Shown here piece after piece: positions 1 to 6,343 of a stretch of DNA of 11,409 nt. This DNA comes from Mollicutes bacterium PWAP (lineage in GTDB: Bacteria; Bacillota_I; Bacilli_A; Mycoplasmatales; Metamycoplasmataceae), in contig JAIFTM010000079.1 in the NCBI GenBank assembly GCA_019661745.1, positions 1 through 11,409 of the forward strand, written 5' to 3'. How positions within the stretch are numbered: the stretch's first letter is position 1; each line of letters starts with the position of its first letter. A model generated the notes under the pieces. That model made no database searches and was not told the DNA's origin. It saw only the letters and a program-made list of their open reading frames with translations. The position numbers were made by a program, and so were the translations under genes.

Positions 1-1
1 A

Positions 2-592
2 AACAATACTCCTTTTATTGATTTTAAAGACTTTATTTTTAAAATGGTTAAAAATAAAATATCTGAAAAGAAAATATTATTATTAATTGAAAGTTCAGTT
101 TTAAGAAATTTTGGTAATCAAGAGTCATTAAAACTAAATCTTCAAAGATTTCTTGATTATTTTAATGGAATTAAAATAGAAAAAAAAGATAGTGTAATTT
201 ATGACTTTGATTTAATGCCATCTCCAAAATTTTATGATGAATCAAAAATATTAACAAATGAAATTAAAAATGAAATTAATTATTTAGGTTTAAGATTTAA
301 TTCTTTTGAAACTTCTAATTATGAAAAAGAAAAAAAATTATTCAATTTAATTACAGATTATTTTACAAAAGTTGCTTTTTATGTTTCTAATGTTGTTGAA
401 TATGACAAAAGAAAAGTTATTTCTGTTGTTGATAGCACAACTGGCTTTGATATAACTATTTGAAGTGACAATTTCGGCTTTTTTACTAAACAAAGCATTG
501 GCAAAATATATGAAGGAAATTTAAAATTAGATTTTTATAGAAGTAAAATTCAAATTAAATATTCAGGAAAGTTTAGGAGATTAGATGAATAA
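2..592 (+). CDS. dnaE: DNA polymerase III alpha subunit DnaE, C-terminal part (5' end outside window)
   Basis: The reading frame is open from the window edge, so only the last 196 residues are present. An internal ATG at 44 is not the likely start, because the frame continues upstream of it with a family-like NTPFIDFKDF. The text fits the end of DnaE-type replicative polymerases: a helix-hairpin region (ESSVLRNFGNQESLKLNL), then the linker NEIKNEINYLGLRF that corresponds to the family's 'LGfyls' motif, then a beta-rich OB-fold-like C-terminus (VAFYVSNVVEYDKRKVISV). No catalytic aspartates are visible because they lie upstream. An in-frame TGA at 461-463 is read as Trp. The last codons overlap the next gene by 8 nt (ATGAATAA). 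The order dnaE followed by a 5'-3' exonuclease is also known from Mycoplasma genitalium, and that context supports the call. The sequence itself is divergent. Confidence 0.78.
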
Positions 593-1502
593 AATTTTAT
601 TAATAGACGGAAATTCAATTTTTTATAGAGCTTACTATGGTTCTGCATTTTCTGGAAAAATATTAACTTCTTCGAAAGGAATACCTGTTAATGGTATAAA
701 TACTTTTTTTTCAATGATATTAAAACAAATGAAAGGCAAAAACTATACTCATGTTTTTGTTGCATTTGATGCTGGCAAAAAAACAAAACGTCATGAAAAA
801 CTTGAAACTTATAAATCTGGAAGAAGTAAAATGCCAGAAGAATTAAAAATTCAATTCCCTATAATTAAAAAAATGCTTGATGCTTTAAAAATTTCTAGAA
901 AAGAAATAGATCTTATTGAAGCTGATGATATTATTGCCACTTTATCTAAATTTTTTTCTATAAATGATAATCAAATTCATATATTTTCTAGTGATAAAGA
1001 TTTATACCAATTAGTAGATGAAAGAATTTCGATAATAGCTCCTAAAAATGGATCACTACCTAATGTTATTATTTCTGAAAAAAACTTTATAGAAGTTATG
1101 GAAATTTCTCAAGAAAAAATTATTGATTTCAAAGGTATAAGTGGAGATAGTTCTGATTCTCTTCCTGGAATTAAAGGAGTGGGAGAAAAGGGTGCCATTA
1201 AATTACTTAATAAATATCATAATTTAGAAAATATTTATAAAAATATAGATGATTTAACTCCTTCTTTAAAACAAAAATTCATTGATTCTAAAGAAATTGC
1301 ATTCCTTTGCAAAGAACTTGCCACTCTTGATATAAATGTTAAATTAGATTTAACTTTAAATGATTTAAAATTACCTAAAAATATTTCTGAAGAATTTTAC
1401 TCATTTCTTGAAGAATTAGAGCTTAAAAAATTAAAAATTAGATTTAAAAAATTAGAGTTGATTTTTAAAGAAAATAAACCATTTTCTAACTTAATTTATT
1501 AA
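585..1502 (+). CDS. polA: Stand-alone 5'-3' exonuclease (PolA N-terminal FEN-type domain)
   Basis: A 305-residue flap endonuclease/5'-3' exonuclease that removes RNA primers and flaps during lagging-strand synthesis and repair. It matches only the N-terminal domain of DNA polymerase I; the 3'-5' exonuclease and polymerase parts are absent, as is usual in mollicutes. The metal-binding acidic residues are all present: D8 (LLIDGNS), D62 (VAFDAGK), E112/D114/D115 (EADDIIA), D137/D139 (SSDKDLYQL) and D188/D191 (GISGDSSDSLPG). The helix-hairpin-helix DNA-binding segment follows (GIKGVGEKGAIKLL, about 195-208). The start at 585 has the Shine-Dalgarno-like TAGGAGA at 574-580. It overlaps the dnaE stop by 8 nt, so translational coupling is likely. 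No Trp codon occurs. A hairpin terminator follows 27 nt after the stop. Confidence 0.93.
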   Translation: MNKILLIDGNSIFYRAYYGSAFSGKILTSSKGIPVNGINTFFSMILKQMKGKNYTHVFVAFDAGKKTKRHEKLETYKSGRSKMPEELKIQFPIIKKMLDALKISRKEIDLIEADDIIATLSKFFSINDNQIHIFSSDKDLYQLVDERISIIAPKNGSLPNVIISEKNFIEVMEISQEKIIDFKGISGDSSDSLPGIKGVGEKGAIKLLNKYHNLENIYKNIDDLTPSLKQKFIDSKEIAFLCKELATLDINVKLDLTLNDLKLPKNISEEFYSFLEELELKKLKIRFKKLELIFKENKPFSNLIY

Positions 1503-1528
1503 CATTGGATAACTTTAAAAACTTTTTT

Positions 1529-1557
1529 AAATCCCAATTTTATGGGATTTTCATTTT
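1529..1557 (+). terminator. Intrinsic terminator after dnaE-exonuclease
   Basis: AAATCCCA (1529-1536) pairs perfectly with TGGGATTT (1543-1550) across a 6-nt ATTTTA loop. A T-rich run (TCATTTT) follows. It lies 27 nt beyond the exonuclease stop codon. Confidence 0.75.
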
Positions 1558-1594
1558 GTTTATTGGGACATGAGTTGTGTATAACTTTTTGCTA

Positions 1595-1657
1595 TTTTTT
1601 AAAAAAAAAAAATAATTTGTTTTTTGATTAAGTTCTTAACTATCATATCTATACAAT
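1595..1657 (+). promoter_or_regulatory. Candidate promoter region of the helicase-loader operon
   Basis: Downstream of the terminator lies a T6A12 run (1595-1612), which is intrinsically bent DNA and may act like an UP element. A TTGATT at 1624-1629 resembles a -35 box. For the -10 box, TATCTA (1646-1651) has a 16-nt spacer, while TACAAT (1652-1657) is a closer match to TATAAT but too far from that -35. An inverted repeat TTAAG-TT-CTTAA (1628-1639) overlaps the -35 region. That transcription starts somewhere here is a reasonable inference, since a terminator precedes and a gene with a good ribosome site (AGGGG, 1669-1673) follows. The exact boxes are uncertain. Confidence 0.4.
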
Positions 1658-1678
1658 CAAATTATTATAGGGGTAAAA

Positions 1679-2506
1679 ATGAGTTATAAAATTTCAATTA
1701 CAGAAAATTTAAACGATATAGATAGAGCAATAATTTCAACATTATATTTACCAGTAATTAAGTCTTTAGCATTTAATATTTATATGTTTTTGTATGATTC
1801 TTTTAATAATAATTATTTAAAAATAGTTAATGATAAAACAATCTTGTCTTATTTCAACATAAATGAAGATAAATTTAAGGTTCAAATAAAACTTTTAAGC
1901 GCCATTGGGTTAATTAAAATTTTAGAACATAGCGAAAACAAAAAAATAATTATTTGTATTAAACGTCCAATGACATTTGAATCTATAAAAAATAATACTC
2001 TTTTTAAATCTTTAATTATTAAAGAAATAGGGACTATAAATTTTGACAATATTATGGAAAATAACAACAATAACTTAGTTAATTCTAATTATAATGATGT
2101 TTCAACAAGTTTTATTGAAATTTTTTCTCCTATTCCCGTTGAAAAAACTGAAATTTCAAATCCCATCGAAGATTTAAATGCTATTTCTTTTTATAAATAT
2201 TTAACTAAAGCTTCTGCTTCTAAATCTATTAGAAATAGTATTGAATTTGCATTAGAAAATGGAATGAATAATAGAGGGATTAATCTTATAATAAATTATA
2301 CAAATAATTCCAAGGGGAGAATTAACAAAAATTATTTTTCTACTATTATTTCTGATTTTATTAAACAAGAAATTATTTCTTTTGAACAAATACAATATGA
2401 AATTGAAAACATTATTTCTTCAATTAATAACAAAATATTAAAAGATAAATCTAACAACGAACCTATTGGAGACGTTCTAGGGCTGTTAAATAGTTTAGGC
2501 CAATAA
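1679..2506 (+). CDS. Replication initiation / helicase-loading protein, DnaB-DnaD family (Bacillus DnaB-like)
   Basis: A 275-residue protein resembling the Firmicutes DnaB/DnaD primosome family (Bacillus DnaB, not the helicase), which helps recruit and load the replicative helicase with DnaI. The N-terminus has the family's winged-helix signature 'D..ii..LYLPvI...A..iY..L' (residues 13-40). A low-complexity Asn/Ser linker follows (about 125-145). A C-terminal DDBH2-like helical segment comes after it, with the pattern 'I.lii.Y......in.nYf..Ii.df.k' (about 200-230). It is shorter than Bacillus DnaB (about 470 residues). AGGGG 5 nt before the ATG supports the start. The stop overlaps the next ATG by one base (TAATG), and the neighbour is DnaI-like, as in Firmicutes. 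Family identity rests on short motifs and context. Confidence 0.72.
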   Translation: MSYKISITENLNDIDRAIISTLYLPVIKSLAFNIYMFLYDSFNNNYLKIVNDKTILSYFNINEDKFKVQIKLLSAIGLIKILEHSENKKIIICIKRPMTFESIKNNTLFKSLIIKEIGTINFDNIMENNNNNLVNSNYNDVSTSFIEIFSPIPVEKTEISNPIEDLNAISFYKYLTKASASKSIRNSIEFALENGMNNRGINLIINYTNNSKGRINKNYFSTIISDFIKQEIISFEQIQYEIENIISSINNKILKDKSNNEPIGDVLGLLNSLGQ

Positions 2507-3264
2507 TGAATTATGAAAATCTAATTAAAATAATTAAAAGCAATGATAAATCTAAAAAAGCTATTTTAGATTTGAATATTACTGAAGTGGAAATTATTAC
2601 TTATATTTCTGAAATATTTGATTTAACGATGGATTATTCTAAAAATGAATATCAACCATATCTTTTTAGAGATAAAAATGGGAATTTAAAGAGAAGCCAA
2701 AAATTAACAAAAATAGGAATTTTAAATGAAGTTTCATCTAGAAATATGCTTAAAAATTATTTTGAGTATGAACTTCCCATTACCGAAAAAATCAAACTTT
2801 CTCAAAAAACAATAAATTCTATTGCGGAAGCTGCAAAAAATAAAATTTCACTTTATATTTATGGGAATAATAATATTGAAATTAGTGATTTATTAATATT
2901 ATTATCTAATTCTTTAACTAAAAAAAATACTGTATCTTATGTAAAAACAAAAGATCTATATAACTATATTCTTCAAAGTTTTAATACCAAAATTAATGTT
3001 AAAAATAATTTAATAAATTTAATGATTAAAAGTGATTTTTTATTTTTGGATGAAATTGGATATGAAACAAATAAATCATGATTTAGAGATGATGTTCTTT
3101 TTTATATAATTAGTAAAAGAATTGAAAAACAACTTCCTACAATTATTAATTCTGAATATCCATTAGTTGTATTAGAAAAACATTTTTCAGATGGTAAAGA
3201 AATAAGGCAGTCTAAAAGAATTATTAATTTATTAAATAAAAAATATAAATCATTAAAATCATAG
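2506..3264 (+). CDS. dnaI: DnaI-like helicase loader (AAA+ fold) with degenerate P-loop
   Basis: A 252-residue protein. One TGA (3079-3081) is read as Trp192. The family signature is clearest in the C-terminal half: Walker B DFLFLDEIG (177-185), then WFRDDVLFYIISKRIEKQLP (192-211), which matches the DnaI/DnaC 'W.rdevl..il..Rm...lPT' segment, then IINSEYPLVVLEKHF at the sensor-1 region. Where Bacillus DnaI has GKFGVGKT, this protein reads GNNNIEIS (120-127), so the nucleotide-binding lysine and GK[ST] are gone. The N-terminal domain has no cysteine, so the zinc site known in Bacillus DnaI is absent too. It is predicted to work with the upstream DnaB/DnaD-like protein and the helicase encoded at 8807, but ATP use by the normal mechanism is doubtful. 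No good Shine-Dalgarno precedes it; the TAATG overlap suggests coupling. Confidence 0.78.
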
Positions 3265-3285
3265 TATTTTTAATTTTATTCTTAG

Positions 3286-3294
3286 TGATATAAT
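3286..3294 (+). promoter_or_regulatory. Extended -10 promoter of gap
   Basis: TGATATAAT is a perfect TATAAT (3289-3294) preceded by TGn. The -35 region (about 3266-3271) is only T-rich. Transcription is expected to start near 3301, leaving a leader of about 78 nt. Confidence 0.72.
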
Positions 3295-3306
3295 AAATAT
3301 GCAGAA

Positions 3307-3338
3307 ATGCCTGATTTTTTAATCAGTATTAAAAGCAT
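3307..3338 (+). promoter_or_regulatory. Hairpin in the gap 5' leader
   Basis: CTGATT (3311-3316) pairs with AATCAG (3321-3326) across TTTT. An outer ATGC (3307-3310) can pair with GCAT (3335-3338) across an 8-nt bulge. It sits at the start of the predicted gap mRNA. It could protect the 5' end or be regulatory. No U-run follows, so it is not a terminator. Confidence 0.35.
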
Positions 3339-3378
3339 ATTAATATAAATATGTATATTGAAAGGAATTATTATAAAA

Positions 3379-4374
3379 ATGGCTAAAAAAATTGCTATTA
3401 ATGGATTCGGAAGAATTGGTAGAATGGTATTTAGACAATTAATTGTAAATAAAAACGTTGAAATCGTTGCAATTAATGATCTTACAAATACTTCTACACT
3501 TGCTCATCTATTAAAATATGATACAGCTCACGGAAAATTTAATGGAACTGTTGATTCTAAAGAAGGAGCTCTTATTGTTAACGGTAAAGAAATACTAGTT
3601 ACAGCAGAAAGAGACCCTAAAAACTTACCTTGAGGAAAATTAAACATTGACATCGTTGTTGAATCAACAGGATTCTTTGTTTCTAAAGAAGCTTCTCAAG
3701 CACATATTACAGCGGGAGCTAAGAAAGTTCTTATTTCAGCCCCAGCTAAAGGTGATTTAAAAACAATCGTTTATAATGTTAACCATAATGAACTAAATTC
3801 AGAAGATGTTATTGTTTCAGCTGCTTCATGTACAACTAATGCTCTTGCACCAGTTGCTCATGTTTTAAATGAAGAATTCGGTATAAAATATGGATTTATG
3901 ACAACAATTCACGCTTATACAGGTGATCAAGGAACTCAAGATAGACCTCATGGTGATTTAAGAAGAGCTAGAGCAGGTGCTGCTAACTTTGTTCCAACTA
4001 CTACAGGAGCTGCAGTTGCTGTTGGTAAAGTTTTACCTTCATTAAACGGTAGACTTGATGGAATTGCAGTTAGGGGACCTATTATTACAGGTTCACTAGT
4101 TGATCTTGTTGTTAAATTAAATAAAAATGCTAATTGTGATGATATTAATAATGCTATGAAAAAACATTCTAATGATTCATTGGGTTACACATCAGATCCT
4201 ATAGTTTCTTCAGATATTATTGGAGAAACACATGGTTCAATCTTTGATTCATTAATGACTAAACAAATGGTAGTTAATGGTGAACAAATATTTAAAATGA
4301 TTATATGATATGACAATGAAAACTCATATGTATCTCAATATGTTAGAACACTTTTACATATGATTTCTCTATAA
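3379..4374 (+). CDS. gap: Glyceraldehyde-3-phosphate dehydrogenase (NAD-dependent, glycolytic)
   Basis: A 331-residue, full-length GAPDH that converts glyceraldehyde 3-phosphate, NAD+ and phosphate to 1,3-bisphosphoglycerate. The Rossmann motif is GFGRIGR (9-15). The active site SAASCTTN contains catalytic Cys151, with His178 in TTIHAYT. Also seen are DLRRARA (193-199), PTTTGAA (206-212) and the C-terminal WYDNENSY (310-317). Trp85 and Trp310 are both TGA, so the standard code would split the gene into fragments. I chose the ATG at 3379, which gives the usual [10 protein letters not shown], over an in-frame TTG at 3358; AAAGGA at 3361-3366 supports it. Small oddities are Ala155, where the family's second active-site Cys usually lies (CTTNC), and RGP (232-234) where RVP is usual. 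The gene is monocistronic, between its own promoter and a terminator. Confidence 0.97.
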
Positions 4375-4414
4375 ATCTTTATAAGATAAATCTATAATTA
4401 ATATTAATAATAGA

Positions 4415-4466
4415 ATAGTTTATAAAAAAATAACTCTTTTTTACGGGTTATTTTTTTATAAACTAT
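4415..4466 (+). terminator. Strong terminator of gap (20-bp perfect stem)
   Basis: The left arm 4415-4434 and right arm 4447-4466 are exact reverse complements over 20 bp. The loop-proximal core is TAACTC (4431-4436) against GGGTTA (4445-4450), with A7 before it and T7 after it. This gives a hairpin followed by a U-run, as in an intrinsic terminator, and it could also act on the other strand. The end of the right arm shares bases with the engB -10 box. Confidence 0.85.
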
Positions 4467-4469
4467 AAT
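4464..4469 (+). promoter_or_regulatory. -10 box of engB, predicting a leaderless transcript
   Basis: A perfect TATAAT ends 6 nt before the engB ATG at 4476. With the usual distance to the start site, transcription would begin at or next to the A of the ATG. No Shine-Dalgarno sequence is present between them. No good -35 is visible (TTACGG at 4441-4446 lies at a 17-nt spacing). Confidence 0.65.
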
Positions 4470-4475
4470 TATCAT

Positions 4476-5036
4476 ATGTGAAATTTTTATATAAGTAGTT
4501 CTGGCAAAGATAATTGACCAAAAAAAGTGAAAAAAGAAGTATGTTTTATTGGTCGTAGTAATGTTGGCAAATCTTCATTAATTAATGCTATAACAAACAG
4601 AAAAAAACTTGCAAGAACTAGTAACACACCTGGTAGAACACAATTAATTAATTATTTTTATGAAGAAAAACTTGATATGTATTTAGTTGACTTACCAGGA
4701 TATGGTTATGCAAAAATGAGTAAAAGTAGTAAAGAAGAAATGCTTAATATGCTTGAAGAATATTTTACTCAAAGAAAAGAATTATTAAAGGTTTATCTTT
4801 TGATAGATTCTAGGCAGTGTATAACAAAAATTGATAAAGAAATGATTAATTTTATTACTGAAATAGGTTTAGATATTGTTTTAGTTGCTACAAAAATTGA
4901 CAAGGCAAAACAAAAAGAAAAAACTAAATTAGAAAAAGAACTAAAAAATTCTGGGTTAATTTTTTTTAAAACTAGCAGTAATAAAAAAATTAACACTAAC
5001 TTAATTTTAGATGATGTTGTTAAAACTTTGCAATAA
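4476..5036 (+). CDS. engB: Ribosome-assembly GTPase EngB/YsxC (YihA)
   Basis: A 186-residue TRAFAC-class GTPase needed for 50S ribosomal subunit assembly. GTPase motifs in order: G1 GRSNVGKS (26-33), G2 TPGRT (51-55), G3 DLPGYGYAK (72-80), G4 TKID (139-142) and G5-like TSS (166-168). The start matters. A GTG at 4527 would leave only 9 residues before the P-loop motif. Reading TGA as Trp extends the frame to ATG 4476, giving an N-terminus (MWNFYISSSGKDNWPKK) that supplies the beta strand expected before G1. Trp2 and Trp14 are both TGA. The gene stands alone, with a terminator on each side. Its TATAAT is 6 nt before the ATG and no ribosome site is visible, so a leaderless mRNA is likely. Confidence 0.95.
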
Positions 5037-5039
5037 AAA

Positions 5040-5079
5040 AACACTATAATTTATTATTTTTAAAAATTATCATAGTGTT
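5040..5079 (+). terminator. Hairpin terminator after engB
   Basis: AACACTAT (5040-5047) pairs with ATAGTGTT (5072-5079), with an AT-rich interior that contains a T-run (5056-5061). The stem starts 4 nt after the engB stop. The downstream U-run is poor (ATAATTA), so terminator strength is uncertain. Confidence 0.5.
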
Positions 5080-5131
5080 ATAATTACATAGATATATTTA
5101 TATATCTTCCATTATACTATCGATATAATGG
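5076..5131 (+). promoter_or_regulatory. Promoter and palindromic leader of the rpsF operon
   Basis: Two TATAAT boxes are present. One is an extended -10, TGTTATAAT (5076-5084), running out of the engB terminator arm. The other, at 5124-5129, lies in the right arm of a perfect inverted repeat, CCATTATA (5109-5116) / TATAATGG (5124-5131) with a 7-nt spacer. A further inverted repeat, AGATATAT (5090-5097) / ATATATCT (5100-5107), lies between them. The upstream box would give a leader of about 60 nt that can fold; the downstream box a leader of under 20 nt. Which is used cannot be decided here. The ribosome site AAAGGAG (5140-5146) precedes the rpsF ATG by 7 nt. Confidence 0.55.
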
Positions 5132-5153
5132 CGAAGCCCAAAGGAGATAAAAT

Positions 5154-5582
5154 ATGAATAATTATGAAATTATGATGATTATTAACCCTAAATCTGATGT
5201 TAAAGTAGCAAAAGATTTACTTAACAAAGTTTTTGATAAAGGTGTTAAGTCATTTGAAAAAATGGAAAAAACAGAACTAGCTTATGAAATTAATAAATCA
5301 AAAACAGCTATTTATATTCTTTCTAATATTGAAACAAAAGGTGAATTAATTCAAGAGTTTAGGAGACTTTCTAACATTGAAAAAAACATCTGAAGAATTA
5401 TGGTTGTTAATTTAGATTCTGAAAGAGCCCTTGAAAGAAGAGAGCATACTAAGTCTGAATTAGCTAAACAATCTGAAAAAAGAGAAAAAAGAAGACTCGA
5501 AAGAGATGCATTTCATAAAGAAAGAATTGCAAAAAGAGAAGCTTACAGAAAATCTCAATATAATAAATCAGAAGAGAAATAA
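5154..5582 (+). CDS. rpsF: 30S ribosomal protein S6 with charged C-terminal tail
   Basis: A 142-residue S6, which pairs with S18 on the platform of the small ribosomal subunit. The N-terminal MNNYEIMMIINP and the EFRRLSNIEKNIWRIMVV segment (68-85) are typical of S6. Trp80 is a TGA codon at 5391-5393. After about residue 88 comes a 50-residue, almost wholly charged Lys/Arg/Glu segment that looks helical and exceeds the compact S6 core (about 95 residues). Long C-terminal tails are known in some bacterial S6 proteins. The gene has the best ribosome site in the window (AAAGGAG). It heads the conserved rpsF-ssb-rpsR operon, with ssb beginning 3 nt after its stop. Confidence 0.95.
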
Positions 5583-5585
5583 TTC

Positions 5586-6026
5586 ATGAATAAAGTATTA
5601 ATAGTTGGTAGAGTGGTTAAATCTTTAGAACCTAAAAAAACAACTTCCGGAATTTCTTATGTAAGATTTACGGTTGCTGTAAGTAGAGAATATAACAGAG
5701 ATTTAACTGATTTTATACCTGTTGTTGCTTGAAGAAAAACATCTGATTTTGCTTCTCAGTATCTTACAAAAGGAATGCAAATTGGAATAACAGGTTCTTT
5801 TCAATCATCAACATACCAAGATAAAAACGGACAAAATACTACTAGATATGAAGTTTCAGTTGATAATATAGAATTATTAGACACTAGAAGATATAACAAT
5901 CCTAATGTTTCAGTTGACAATACTCAAGAAGTTAAATTTGAAAATAAAACAAACATTACTAAAGAAATTCCTATTGAAATAAAAAAAGAAACAAATAGCG
6001 ATGTCCCTTGAGACATTGACTTATAA
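5586..6026 (+). CDS. ssb: Single-stranded DNA-binding protein
   Basis: A 146-residue SSB that coats single-stranded DNA during replication and repair. It has an OB-fold at about 1-100, beginning MNKVLIVGRVVKSLEP, with VRFTVAVSREYN (26-37) and DFIPVVAWRK (42-51) as family landmarks. A low-complexity linker (about 103-137) and a short acidic tip follow. The tip reads DVPWDIDL instead of the common D-[DE]-x-P-F ending. Both Trp49 and Trp142 are TGA. The ATG begins 3 nt after the rpsF stop, with only a weak purine-rich site before it. The next gene's ribosome site (AAGGAG) overlaps the ssb stop codon. Its place between rpsF and rpsR is the classical arrangement. Confidence 0.95.
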
Positions 6027-6037
6027 GGAGATAAAAC

Positions 6038-6277
6038 ATGGCATTTAAAAAGAAACAAGTTAGAAGAAAATATAACGCATTTGTTCCTAAATCAGTAAAA
6101 TATATTGATTACAAAGATATTGAAACACTTTCAAAATTTATTAATAATACAGGAAGAATTATCCCTGCTGCAGTTTCAGGACTTACAGCTAAACAACAAA
6201 GAATGATTTCTAGAGCTATAAAAAGAGCAAGAGAAATGGCTCTTTTACCATATTCAAGAGAAAGAATTAGAGTATAA
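6038..6277 (+). CDS. rpsR: 30S ribosomal protein S18
   Basis: A 79-residue S18, the partner of S6 on the 30S platform. The family landmarks are the basic N-terminus (AFKKKQVRRKY), VKYIDYKDIETLSKFI, and the C-terminal rRNA-binding stretch GLTAKQQRMISRAIKRAREMALLPY (about 48-72). The length is normal. AAGGAG (6025-6030) overlaps the ssb stop codon and lies 7 nt before the ATG. The stop codon itself forms part of the terminator stem that closes the operon. Confidence 0.97.
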   Translation: MAFKKKQVRRKYNAFVPKSVKYIDYKDIETLSKFINNTGRIIPAAVSGLTAKQQRMISRAIKRAREMALLPYSRERIRV

Positions 6278-6296
6278 AGTTTCGACTTTATTTTTT
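6274..6296 (+). terminator. Intrinsic terminator of rpsF-ssb-rpsR
   Basis: ATAAAGT (6274-6280) and ACTTTAT (6285-6291) form a 7-bp stem closed by a TTCG loop, and T6 (6291-6296) follows. The rpsR stop TAA (6275-6277) lies in the left arm. Confidence 0.85.
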
Positions 6297-6311
6297 AATA
6301 TTTTTTCTCTT

Positions 6312-6337
6312 TTGACCTTAATATGTAATGGTATAAT
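6312..6337 (+). promoter_or_regulatory. Promoter of the gdpP operon, predicting a leaderless transcript
   Basis: TGGTATAAT (6329-6337) is an extended -10 box with a perfect TATAAT ending 6 nt before the gdpP ATG (6344). TTGACC (6312-6317) looks like a -35, but its 14-nt spacer is short, so the extended -10 may suffice. No Shine-Dalgarno lies between the box and the ATG. Confidence 0.7.
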
Positions 6338-6343
6338 AAAAAT

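Noticed and set aside
44..592. A short independent hypothetical gene starting at ATG 44
   Set aside because: The frame is open to the window edge with family-like sequence upstream, and no ribosome site precedes the ATG, so it is the end of dnaE.
1503..1678. A replication origin near the loader genes
   Set aside because: Only one DnaA-box-like 9-mer is seen, with no cluster and no dnaA or dnaN nearby.
1882..2070. Minus-strand open frames, also at 4793-5044, 8761-9018 and 11097-11285
   Set aside because: They lie opposite strong plus-strand genes, have no family motifs or ribosome sites, and their hydrophobic content reflects the complement of AT-rich Lys/Asn/Glu codons.
3631..3898. gap, gdpP, the helicase and others look like split or frameshifted pseudogenes at TGA codons
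   Set aside because: The frame continues with family-conserved sequence through each TGA, so these are Trp codons in translation table 4.
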